DNA of 64,000 bases. Origin: Halopenitus salinus (lineage in GTDB: Archaea; Halobacteriota; Halobacteria; Halobacteriales; Haloferacaceae). Both the position numbers and the translations under genes were made by a program. Numbering within the stretch: position 1 is the stretch's first letter; each line of letters begins with the position of its first letter. The notes below the pieces were generated by a model, which did not search any database, was not told the origin of the DNA, and was given only the letters and a program-made list of their open reading frames with translations. The DNA lies in assembly GCF_042662125.1 (NCBI RefSeq), contig NZ_JBHSXL010000009.1:62001-126000 (forward strand), read 5' to 3'. Shown here piece by piece: positions 25,525-33,681 of this stretch.

Positions 25525-26622
25525 TCACCGCTCGGGGACGATGGAGGCGCGGCCGACGTCACGCTCGTCGGATCGGCGGATGGCCTCCTCGGCCTCCGCG
25601 AGCGGGAAGTCCGAATCGAAGAGGTCCTCGAAGGGATACTCGTCGCCCGCAGTCTCGAGGAACTCGATCGCGGTTCGCAGATACCACGGGTCGTACCGCA
25701 TCGCCGACTCGACGTCGATCGACTTGCGGGTCATCCTCGCCGGGTCGAACTCGGTCGTGTGACCGGGGACGACGTTCCCCATCTCGAGGTACCGCCCGCC
25801 CTCCCGGAGGAGTTCGATCCCCTCCGAGAACGCGTCGGGCACGCCGGCCACCTCGACGCCGACGTCGGCCCCGTCCCCGTCGGTCAACTCGCGGACCCGT
25901 TCGGCGCGCCGGTCGACCGTATCGACCCGCCGCATGTCGACGACGTGGTCGGCGCCGAACCGCTCGGCCAGCTCGAGTCGAGCCTCCACGCCGTCGATGA
26001 CGATCGTTCGCGCGCCGCGCTCGCGGGCGGCCGCGACGGCGGCGAGTCCGAGCCCGCCGGCGCCCTGAACGACGACCGTGTCGTCCCACCCGACCTCGAC
26101 TGCGTCGAGGCCACAGAGGACCTGCGAGAGCGCGCAGTTGGCGCTGGCGACCGGCCCCTCGTCCAGGCCCGAGGGGACCTTGTAGAAGAACTGATCGGGG
26201 TAGACGTAGTAGTGTGAGGCGAAGGTTCCATGGAAGTGCGGATGGACGTCCGCCGACTGCGACCAGTGATCGTAGGCGTGCTCACAGAGCCGAAACTCGC
26301 CCTGTCCGCAGCGGACACACGACTCGCAGGTCGCGAAGTAGGCGGGAACGATCAGGTCGCCCTCCTCGACGGGCCGGCCGGCGTGGTCGGTCGAAACGCC
26401 GTCGCCGAGCTCGAGGACGCGAAAGAGCCCCTCGTGGCCCAGCGGACCGTCGGTGATGTGCGGGTGGCCGCCGCTCCAGATGTGGATCTCCGATCCACAG
26501 ACGTTCGCGCGGACGACCTCGGTCACGATCGCTCCGGGCTCGGGTGAGGGGACCTCGAACTCCTTCAGCTCCACGTTCTTCGGCCCGTCGAGACAGGCGA
26601 TCCGCCCCGTGTTCTGTGGCAT
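25525..26622 (-). CDS. Zinc-dependent medium-chain alcohol/polyol dehydrogenase
   Basis: A 365-residue MDR enzyme. Catalytic-zinc region NVCGSEIHIWSGGH and LGHEGLF, structural-zinc cysteines in CESCVRCGQGEFRLC, Rossmann motif VVQGAGGLGLAAVAAA and acidic ERGARTIVIDG, which suggests NAD. The family includes threonine, sorbitol and sugar-alcohol dehydrogenases. A degenerate GA-rich repeat-like stretch follows its stop (25430-25510). Divergent from the RuBisCO-like gene, so it may oxidise the same sugar or polyol. Confidence 0.9.
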   Translation of the reverse strand: MPQNTGRIACLDGPKNVELKEFEVPSPEPGAIVTEVVRANVCGSEIHIWSGGHPHITDGPLGHEGLFRVLELGDGVSTDHAGRPVEEGDLIVPAYFATCESCVRCGQGEFRLCEHAYDHWSQSADVHPHFHGTFASHYYVYPDQFFYKVPSGLDEGPVASANCALSQVLCGLDAVEVGWDDTVVVQGAGGLGLAAVAAARERGARTIVIDGVEARLELAERFGADHVVDMRRVDTVDRRAERVRELTDGDGADVGVEVAGVPDAFSEGIELLREGGRYLEMGNVVPGHTTEFDPARMTRKSIDVESAMRYDPWYLRTAIEFLETAGDEYPFEDLFDSDFPLAEAEEAIRRSDERDVGRASIVPER

Positions 26623-26746
26623 GCCAACAGCTATCCCACCGCACGTCTAAAGGTATCGGTGTTCCTCCGAGGGCTTTCGGAGTCAGGTCGGACCGATCCT
26701 CCGAGTCGAGAGGCCGGTCGGCATCGGTCGCTCCAGGGGAGGATTA

Positions 26747-28033
26747 ATGACGGACCGTGACGCTGTGGGTACCATGGCGGAGCGATTCACCGCGACCTAC
26801 CGCATCGAAACGCCGCGATCGGCGAGGGAAGCCGCGGAGGCGATGGCCGGCGAGCAGTCGGCGAGCACGTTCGTCGACGTCGAGGCCGAGACCGCGGACC
26901 TCCAGGAGCGCCACGGCGGTGACGTCGTGGACGTGACCGAGATCGGCAGGGCTCCGGAGCCGACGCTGCCGGGTGCGACGCCCGAACCCGGAGACGTCGA
27001 CGAGTACGTCCGCGCGGAAGTGACGCTCTCGCTCCCGCTCGAGAACGTCGGCGTGTCGGTTCCGAACCTCCGGACGGCGATCGCCGGGAACGTCTTCGAA
27101 CTCCAGTCGCTGTCGGGGGTCCGGGTATTGGACGTCGACGTGCCGCCCGAATACGGCGAGGAGTGTCCGACCCCGGCGTTCGGCGTCGATGGCACGCGCG
27201 AGCTGATCGGCGTCCGGGACCGTCCGTTGATCGGAACGATCATCAAACCGAGCGTCGGCCTCGCCCCCGAGGAGACGGCGTCGCTCGTTGAGACCCTCGT
27301 CGAGGCGGGCGTCGACTTCATCAAGGACGACGAGCTCATCGCCGATCCGCCCTACTCCCCGTTCGAGGACCGCGTCGAGGCGGTCATGTCCGTGATCAAC
27401 GACCACGAGGCGGAGACGGGCAAGAAGGTCATGTACGCCTTCAACGTGACGGGCGACGTCGAGGAGATGATCCACCGACACGACGTCGTGCGCGATGCGG
27501 GCGGCACGTGCGTCATGGTGAGTCTGAACAGCGTCGGGCTGGCGGCCGTTCGGGAGCTTCGACGGCACGCCGAGCTGCCGATCCACGGCCACCGAAACGG
27601 GTGGGGTGCGCTGTCGCGGTGTCCCCAGTTGGGGTTCGAGTACACGGCCTACCAGAAGCTCTGGCGGCTGGTCGGGGTCGACCACCTCCACGTCAACGGC
27701 CTCGAGAACAAGTTCGCCGAGTCGGACGAGTCAGTGATCGCGTCCGCGCGCGCGGTACAGGACCCGATTCCCGGCGACGACGGCGCGCTCCCGGTGTTCT
27801 CCTCGGGCCAGTGGGCGAAACAGGCGCCCGCGACCTACGAGCGGCTCGGGAACGCGGACCTGCTGTATCTCTCCGGGGGCGGAATCATGGGCCATCCCGG
27901 CGGGCCGGCCGACGGCGTCGCGGCCCTGAAGCAGGGCTGGGAGGCGGCCACCTCGGGAATACCGCTCGAGGAGTACGCACGCGATCACGAGGAGCTCCGG
28001 GCCTCGATGGAGGCGTTCGGGGACGATGAGTGA
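26747..28033 (+). CDS. RuBisCO-like protein (form IV type), candidate 3-oxo-isoapionate-4-phosphate decarboxylase/transcarboxylase
   Basis: A 428-residue protein (419 if ATG 26774 is used). It has the RuBisCO large-subunit fold. The barrel starts with PLIGTIIKPSVGL: the first active-site Lys (spinach K175) is kept but K177 is Ser. The carbamylation motif DFIKDDE is complete. Further motifs are PIHGHRNGWG in the H294 region, LHVNGLENKF in the loop-6 region, FSSGQW in place of the A-S-G-G motif and LSGGGIMGHPGGPADG for the phosphate-binding glycines. Loss of K177 and the changed loops argue against CO2 fixation. The stop overlaps the DUF1537 kinase gene by 8 bp. In bacteria the OiaX-type protein beside OiaK processes 3-oxo-isoapionate 4-phosphate, the best analogy here (inference). 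Confidence 0.88.
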   Translation: MTDRDAVGTMAERFTATYRIETPRSAREAAEAMAGEQSASTFVDVEAETADLQERHGGDVVDVTEIGRAPEPTLPGATPEPGDVDEYVRAEVTLSLPLENVGVSVPNLRTAIAGNVFELQSLSGVRVLDVDVPPEYGEECPTPAFGVDGTRELIGVRDRPLIGTIIKPSVGLAPEETASLVETLVEAGVDFIKDDELIADPPYSPFEDRVEAVMSVINDHEAETGKKVMYAFNVTGDVEEMIHRHDVVRDAGGTCVMVSLNSVGLAAVRELRRHAELPIHGHRNGWGALSRCPQLGFEYTAYQKLWRLVGVDHLHVNGLENKFAESDESVIASARAVQDPIPGDDGALPVFSSGQWAKQAPATYERLGNADLLYLSGGGIMGHPGGPADGVAALKQGWEAATSGIPLEEYARDHEELRASMEAFGDDE

Positions 28034-29399
28034 ATCGGACGTCGACCTGGCCTACTACGGGGACGACCTGACGGGATCGACCGACGCGATGGAGGCGCTC
28101 GCGCTGGGAGGCGTTCGAACCGCGCTGTTCCTCGACCCGCCGAGCCCGGAGGAGTTGACCGGGCGATTCGCGGATCTGGAGGCCGTCGGGGTCGCCGGCC
28201 GCAGTCGATCGATGAGTCCGGCGGAGATGGACGAGCGGCTCCCGGCGGTGTTCGAACGGTTCGCCGAGCTGGACCCCTCGCTCGTCCAGTACAAGGTCTG
28301 TTCGACCTTCGATTCCGCCCCCGAGACGGGAAGCATCGGACACGCCATCGACGTCGCACAGCCCGTGTTCGAATCGCCGTTCGTCCCGGTCGTCGTCGGC
28401 GTTCCGGCGCTCGAGCGATACGTGGTCTTCGGAAACCTGTTCGCCACCGTCGGGGACCGGACCTACAGGCTCGATCGGCACCCGACGATGAGCGAACACC
28501 CGACGACGCCGATGACCGAAAGCGATCTCGGCCGACACCTGCGAGACCAGACCGACCGCGACATCGATCGGTTCGATCTCCTCGCGCTCGAGAGCGGGGA
28601 CGCCGACGCCGAGTTCGCCGGCCTGCTGGAGACCGACCCGGAGATCGTCGTCTTCGACGCCGTGGACGGAAGCCACCTCCAAACGGTCGGGCGATTGGTC
28701 TGGGAGCGGGCCGCCGAGTCGACCGAGGGCCCGGTCTTCGCGGTCGGATCCTCGGGGCTCGATTACGCGCTGACGGCCCACTGGAGCGAAACGGACGGGA
28801 CTTCGCGGCGAGACGTTCCGTCGGGACCCGATCCCGTCGACCAGCTGCTCGTGATGTCCGGGAGCGCGTCGCCGGAGACCGCGAACCAGATATCGAACGC
28901 GATCGCGGACGAACGGTTCGACGGGATCCGCCTCGATACGTCCGCGCTCGTTCGTCCGGATGGCACGGAGTCGGAACGCGAACGGGTGATCCGGGAGGCG
29001 ATGGATGCTCTCGAGCGCGGCCAAAGCGTCGTGATATACTCGGCCCGTGGGCCCGACGATCCGGCCATCGAGGAGACCCGGACGGCCGCGCCGGATGACG
29101 TCGACGTCGGCGAGCGGATCGGGACCACGCAGGGAGAGATACTCGAGGCGGTGCTCCGCGAGTCGAACGTCGACAGGGTGTGTGTCGCGGGCGGCGACAC
29201 GAGCGGGTACGTGACCCCGGCGCTGGACGTCTACGCGCTCGAGTACCACCGCCCGCTCGCGCCGGGGAGCCCGCTCTGTGTCGCGAGCTCCGACGACGAG
29301 CGGTTCGACGGAATACAGGTGTGTTTGAAGGGCGGACAGACCGGCGGGGAACACTTCTTCGAGACGGTCCGGCGGGGCGGAAGCGACGCCTGGCCGTAG
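28026..29399 (+). CDS. Four-carbon acid sugar kinase family (DUF1537), OiaK-like
   Basis: A 457-residue ATP-dependent kinase of hydroxy or oxo sugar acids. The N-terminal substrate domain begins with LAYYGDDLTGSTDAMEALAL, which contains the family hallmark GDDxTG. The SVAGRSRSM-like strand, YKVCSTFDSAPETGSIG and MSGSASPETANQIS follow. The C-terminal nucleotide domain has VCVAGGDTSGYVT and ends with LKGGQTGG. The GDDLTGSTDAME form resembles 3-oxo-isoapionate kinases more than D-threonate/erythronate kinases (recalled, not searched). It overlaps the RuBisCO-like gene by 8 bp, so the two steps are probably consecutive. Confidence 0.9.
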   Translation: MSESDVDLAYYGDDLTGSTDAMEALALGGVRTALFLDPPSPEELTGRFADLEAVGVAGRSRSMSPAEMDERLPAVFERFAELDPSLVQYKVCSTFDSAPETGSIGHAIDVAQPVFESPFVPVVVGVPALERYVVFGNLFATVGDRTYRLDRHPTMSEHPTTPMTESDLGRHLRDQTDRDIDRFDLLALESGDADAEFAGLLETDPEIVVFDAVDGSHLQTVGRLVWERAAESTEGPVFAVGSSGLDYALTAHWSETDGTSRRDVPSGPDPVDQLLVMSGSASPETANQISNAIADERFDGIRLDTSALVRPDGTESERERVIREAMDALERGQSVVIYSARGPDDPAIEETRTAAPDDVDVGERIGTTQGEILEAVLRESNVDRVCVAGGDTSGYVTPALDVYALEYHRPLAPGSPLCVASSDDERFDGIQVCLKGGQTGGEHFFETVRRGGSDAWP

Positions 29400-29404
29400 C
29401 CGCC

Positions 29405-30190
29405 TCAGTAGATCGACCAGCCGCCGTCGATGGTCAACAGCTCGCCGGTCACGTATTCGGCCTCGTCGCTGGCCAGGAACAGCGCGCCGGAGGCGATCTC
29501 CTCGGGCTGGGCCGGACGACCGACCGGGATCGGTTTCACCAGGTCGCCGCTTTCGGACCACTCCTCCGCCTTCTCCGTGAGCTCCGAGAGTCCGGTCGAC
29601 GTCCGACCGGGGGAGATTCCGTTGACGCGGATCCCGTCCGCTGCGAGTTCGATGGCCGCGGAGCGCGTTATCATCTTGATCGCGGCCTTGGTCATGTTGT
29701 AGAGTATCTGGTCCTCGCGGACCGTGTCCGTCCGGATGGAGGCGGTGTTGACGATGCGTCCCTCGACGTCCCGCTCGAGCATGTCCGCGGCCGCGATCTG
29801 ACACCCGAACAGGACGCCGCCGGTGTTGACCGCCTCCATCATCTCGGCCTCCTCGGACGTGACGTCGAGGACCGAGCCGGAGACGTGCGCGCCGGCGTTG
29901 TTGACCATCACGTCGACGCCGCCGTACTCGCGGGCCGCCTCGACGACCGTCTCGATGTCCCGACGGTTCGAGACGTCGGTCTCGACGTACTCGGCGTTCC
30001 CGCCGCGGTCCTCGATCAGTTCGTGGGTCGGGAGGCGATCCGCGTCCTCGGGAGGGTTCGGCCGGAGGTCCGCATTTATCACGGCGGCTCCCGCTTCGCC
30101 GAACTGGGTCGCGATCGCCCGTCCGATCCCCGAGCTGGCTCCGGTGACGATGACCGTCCGTCCGTCGTAGTCGTATGTCACGTTCGACAT
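29405..30190 (-). CDS. Short-chain dehydrogenase/reductase (SDR)
   Basis: A 261-residue classical SDR from ATG 30190. Motifs are VIVTGASSGIGRAIATQF, NADLRPNPPED after strand 2 (Asp suggests NAD), VMVNNAGAHVSG, NTASIRTDTV with the Ser, YNMTKAAI with YxxxK, and VTGELLTIDGGW. It converges with the kinase gene with only 5 bp between stops. It may oxidise the sugar or sugar acid entering the RuBisCO-like/kinase route, as a sugar dehydrogenase does in apiose catabolism (inference). Confidence 0.88.
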   Translation of the reverse strand: MSNVTYDYDGRTVIVTGASSGIGRAIATQFGEAGAAVINADLRPNPPEDADRLPTHELIEDRGGNAEYVETDVSNRRDIETVVEAAREYGGVDVMVNNAGAHVSGSVLDVTSEEAEMMEAVNTGGVLFGCQIAAADMLERDVEGRIVNTASIRTDTVREDQILYNMTKAAIKMITRSAAIELAADGIRVNGISPGRTSTGLSELTEKAEEWSESGDLVKPIPVGRPAQPEEIASGALFLASDEAEYVTGELLTIDGGWSIY

Positions 30191-30353
30191 GGATCCCCAC
30201 CCGCGGACCGGAACCAAAAGTTCACCGGCGATCGGGGGTCGAGGTCGTCCGGCGTGGGACGTCCGTCCAGCGCGAAGCGTCCGCCCGGCGTGAAGCGGCC
30301 GGCGTAAAGCGACGAGAGGAGGGAACTCGTGAACGACCCCTCGGGGCGACCAT

Positions 30354-30363
30354 AGCTATATTA
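30354..30363 (+). promoter_or_regulatory. TATA-like box of the acyl-CoA synthetase gene
   Basis: AGCTATATTA lies 23-32 nt before ATG 30386. Confidence 0.5.
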
Positions 30364-30385
30364 CCGACGCGACACACGCCCGGGC

Positions 30386-32584
30386 ATGGACACGCGAATC
30401 GACCTCGACCCGCTCTTTTCGCCGTCGTCGGTGGCGGTCGTCGGCGCCAGCCCCGACTCGTGGTACTCATCGCAGCTGATGGACAACCTCCTCGAGTACG
30501 GGTTCGACGGAACGGTCTACCCGGTCAACCCGAGCCGCGAGGAGGCGTGGGGGAGAACCTGTTACGACGACGTCTCGGAGCTCCCCGAGGTGGTCGACCT
30601 CGTCGTGGTGAGCATTCCCCGCGAGTACGTCGTCGAGACGGTCGCGGAGGCGGGCGGCATGGGCGTTCCGGCGGCGCTCGTCATTACCGCCGGATTCGCG
30701 GAGGCGGACGAGCGGGGACGGGAACTGGAGGCGGAGCTGGCGGCGACCGCACAGGAGTACGACATTCGCGTCGGGGGGCCGAACTGCATCGGTCTGGCGA
30801 ACGCGCTCGAGGGGACCGTCCTCACGAGCACCTGCTCGCGGCGGCCGGAACCGGGATCGATCGGGCTGGTGAGCCAGTCCGGGGCGCTGGCGTTCACCAC
30901 GTTCTTCGAGCGGGCGGCCGACGAGGACGTCGATTTCGCCTACATCGCCTCGACGGGGAACGAGGCCGATCTGAGCGTCACGGACTACGTGGACTACATG
31001 GCCGACGACCCGGAGGTGTCCGTGATCTGCGTCTACCTCGAGGGACTCGAGGACCCGCGCCGGTTCATGGACGCGGCGGCGAGGGCACGTCGGAACGGGA
31101 CGCCGGTGCTGGTGGTGAAGACCGGGCGAACGTCGGACGCGGAGGCGGCCACGCTCTCGCATACGGGCTCCGTGGCCGGCGACGACGACGTCTGGCAGGG
31201 CTCCTTCGACCAGGTCGGAGTCGAGCGGGTCGACGACATCTCCGACCTTCTCGTGCGGGCGAGCGCGCACGCGGCGTTCGATCCGCCGGAGTCGGACCGC
31301 GTGTGTATCGCCTCGACGAGCGGCGGACTCGCGGGTCACCTCGCCGATCTCGCCGGGGAACGGGACCTCTCGCTTCCGGACATCGACGGCGACACCGAGC
31401 GCGCCCTCCTCGACATCGACGACCTGTTGACCTTCGGGGAGATGCACAACCCGGCCGACATCAGAGGATACGGTGCCGACGTTCTCCCCGAGATAACCGA
31501 CGCACTCCTGGCCGACGACGGGTTCGACGCGTACGTCCTCGCCGTCGGGCTGCCGGCGGTGGACGAGCGCGCGGACGCCATCGCGGACGACCTCCTGGAG
31601 ATAGGGGAGACCGCCGACGCGCCCGTCTTCGTGCTGTGGACCGGGAGGAAGGATCCGGCCGACCTCGACGACCCCCAGCCGTACGAGCGGGTCAGAGCGG
31701 AGATGCCGCTTTTCTACGACCCGGCGCGGTGTATGGACGCCGTCGCCTCGCTCGTGCGGTCGGGAGCCCCGATGGCGGAAAGCGACACCCCGGATCGCCG
31801 ATGGGCGAACGGCGATCCGAGGCGGTCGGCGAACGCGACGGACGGAACGATCGACGAGGGATCGACCCGGTCGACCGGATCGACCGGACCGGCCGGATCG
31901 ACCGGATCCGACCACGATCTCCCGGACGATCGGGTCCTCACCTGGAGCGAGGCCGAATCGCTGGTCCGGTCGTTCGGGATCGACCTCCTGCGGACTGGCG
32001 TGGCCGGATCGAGTGATGAGGCCGTAGCGTACGCGGAGGAGATCGGCTATCCGGTCGCCCTCAAGGTCGACTCGCCGGACGTTCCACATCGCAGCGACGC
32101 CGACGCGGTTCGGCTCGGCCTCTCGGATGCGGATTCGGTTCGCGACGCCTACGACGCGGTCCTCGAGAACGCGCGGTCACACGTTCCCGGAGCGGACGTC
32201 GAGGGAGTCCTCGTCCAGCCGATGATCGCGGACGGCACCGAGGCGTTCGTCGGCGCGAGCACCGAGGAGGCGTTCGGGCCGACCGTCACGGTCGGCGCGG
32301 GCGGGACCCTCGTCGAGGCGTTCGACGACGCGGTCGTTCGCATCCCGCCGGTGACCCGCGAGGAGGCGCGGGAGGCGATCGACGAGACGGAACTGAGCCG
32401 GTTGCTCGAGGGGTACCGCGGGGAGGAGCCGGGTGACGTGGAGGCTCTCGCGTCGCTTCTCGAGAACGTCTCGCGGCTCGCGAGCGAGGTCCCCGCCATC
32501 GAGGAGCTCGACCTCAACCCGGTCGTCGTCCACGCCGAGGGCGAGGGCGTGTCGATCCCGGACGTGCTCGTCAAAACCCGGTGA
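30386..32584 (+). CDS. ADP-forming acyl-CoA synthetase (fused alpha and beta parts)
   Basis: A 732-residue NDP-forming acid:CoA ligase that interconverts an acid, CoA and ATP with acyl-CoA, ADP and phosphate. The alpha part has the CoA-binding SVAVVGASPDSWYSSQL, GGPNCIGLANA, SQSGALAF and the phosphohistidine motif TLSHTGSVAG. A Ser/Thr/Gly linker (~490-515, with a tandem GGATCGACC-type DNA repeat) joins the ATP-grasp beta part: IGYPVALKVDSPDVPHRSDA, GVLVQPMI and DLNPVVVHAEG. The alpha-beta fusion is common in haloarchaeal Acd. The acid is not predictable; it may be a product of the neighbouring sugar-acid pathway. Confidence 0.9.
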   Translation: MDTRIDLDPLFSPSSVAVVGASPDSWYSSQLMDNLLEYGFDGTVYPVNPSREEAWGRTCYDDVSELPEVVDLVVVSIPREYVVETVAEAGGMGVPAALVITAGFAEADERGRELEAELAATAQEYDIRVGGPNCIGLANALEGTVLTSTCSRRPEPGSIGLVSQSGALAFTTFFERAADEDVDFAYIASTGNEADLSVTDYVDYMADDPEVSVICVYLEGLEDPRRFMDAAARARRNGTPVLVVKTGRTSDAEAATLSHTGSVAGDDDVWQGSFDQVGVERVDDISDLLVRASAHAAFDPPESDRVCIASTSGGLAGHLADLAGERDLSLPDIDGDTERALLDIDDLLTFGEMHNPADIRGYGADVLPEITDALLADDGFDAYVLAVGLPAVDERADAIADDLLEIGETADAPVFVLWTGRKDPADLDDPQPYERVRAEMPLFYDPARCMDAVASLVRSGAPMAESDTPDRRWANGDPRRSANATDGTIDEGSTRSTGSTGPAGSTGSDHDLPDDRVLTWSEAESLVRSFGIDLLRTGVAGSSDEAVAYAEEIGYPVALKVDSPDVPHRSDADAVRLGLSDADSVRDAYDAVLENARSHVPGADVEGVLVQPMIADGTEAFVGASTEEAFGPTVTVGAGGTLVEAFDDAVVRIPPVTREEAREAIDETELSRLLEGYRGEEPGDVEALASLLENVSRLASEVPAIEELDLNPVVVHAEGEGVSIPDVLVKTR

Positions 32585-32660
32585 TCGGTCGGGGCGACTG
32601 ACGGAGCGTCGGGTCGACTACCGAAGCGGTCGGATCGCGTTACGTTTGCGGGGTGGGGGA

Positions 32661-32670
32661 AGTTTTACTA
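32661..32670 (+). promoter_or_regulatory. TATA-like box of the dehydrogenase gene at 32697
   Basis: AGTTTTACTA lies 27-36 nt before ATG 32697. Confidence 0.4.
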
Positions 32671-32696
32671 CGATCGGGGGGTTGCTCCGGAACGCC

Positions 32697-33620
32697 ATGG
32701 AGCACATCTCGATCATCGGCGCAGGAGACATGGGACACGGGTTCGCGGTACACTTCGCGTTACACGACTGGGACGTGACGGTCGTCGATCACCGACAGTC
32801 GAACCTCGACGAGGCGAGCGAACGTATCGAGGAGACGGTCGAATTCCTTCGCGACGAGGACCTCACCTCGGAGACGCCCGAGGCCGTCCTGGATCGGGTC
32901 TCGTTCACGCTGGACCGGGCGGACGGCGTCGCCGACGCCGACGTCGTTCTCGAGAGCGTTCCGGAGGAACTCGAGATCAAACGCGAGGTGTTCGAGGACC
33001 TCGCGGAGTCGGCCCCCGCGGACGCGCTCCTGGCGAGCAACACGTCGGGGATCCCGGTCACCGACATCGCGGAGGGCAACGAGGCCGCAGACCGTATCGT
33101 CGGCTGTCACTGGTGGTACCCACCCTACCTGCTCACCCCGGTCGAGGTCGTCCGCGGCGAGCGGACGAGCGACGAGACCGTGGCGCGGACCGAATCGCTG
33201 CTGGAGGGCGTCGATCGCGACCCGATCGTCGCCGAGCGTGACGTCCCGGGGTTCGTGTGGAACCGGATCCAGTTCGCGGTGCTTCGCGAGTGTCTCCACC
33301 TCGCCGAGGAGGGCGTCGCCTCGCTCGAGGACATAAACGCCGCCGTCCGCGACGGCTACGCCCGCCGGACCTCGATCATCGGTCCGATGGAGACGGCCGA
33401 CATCGCGGGTCTCGACCTCTTCGAGACGAACGCGAGGAACCTCTATCCCCACCTGTGTGACGACGACGAGCCGGGCGAGCTGTTCGCCGACCGGCTGGAG
33501 TCGGGACGGGGCGGGATCGAGGACGGCGCCGGGTTCTTCGAGTACGATGAGTCGCCCGAGGAGATAACGCGTGATCGCGACGAGCATCTGGCGGCGCTCA
33601 AGCGGGTGCTCGACGAGTAG
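32697..33620 (+). CDS. 3-hydroxyacyl-CoA dehydrogenase-like enzyme (carnitine/gulonate-dehydrogenase-like variant)
   Basis: A 307-residue NAD-dependent dehydrogenase of the HCDH/CRYL1 superfamily. The start has ISIIGAGDMGHGFAVHFAL and Asp in VTVVDHR for NAD. The catalytic region reads VLESVPEELEIKREVFE, ASNTSGIPV and then VGCHWWYPPYLLTPVEVV, where CoA-using HCDHs usually have HFFNP. The HxxxPPYLxPxVE form is closer to carnitine and L-gulonate 3-dehydrogenases, so a free 3-hydroxy acid may be the substrate. The C-terminal helical domain has WNRIQFAVLRECLHLAEEG. It follows the acyl-CoA synthetase gene by 112 bp but has its own promoter-like box. Confidence 0.85.
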   Translation: MEHISIIGAGDMGHGFAVHFALHDWDVTVVDHRQSNLDEASERIEETVEFLRDEDLTSETPEAVLDRVSFTLDRADGVADADVVLESVPEELEIKREVFEDLAESAPADALLASNTSGIPVTDIAEGNEAADRIVGCHWWYPPYLLTPVEVVRGERTSDETVARTESLLEGVDRDPIVAERDVPGFVWNRIQFAVLRECLHLAEEGVASLEDINAAVRDGYARRTSIIGPMETADIAGLDLFETNARNLYPHLCDDDEPGELFADRLESGRGGIEDGAGFFEYDESPEEITRDRDEHLAALKRVLDE

Positions 33621-33681
33621 CCGGGCGACGAACAGCGGGTCGGATCGAGAAAAAACGGACCGGGATGGGGTTCCCGGGAAA

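Noticed and set aside
26747..28033. Genuine CO2-fixing (form III) RuBisCO
   Set aside because: The K177 equivalent is Ser and the conserved loop and S-G-G motifs are changed; a kinase of acid sugars is the partner rather than AMP-pathway genes.
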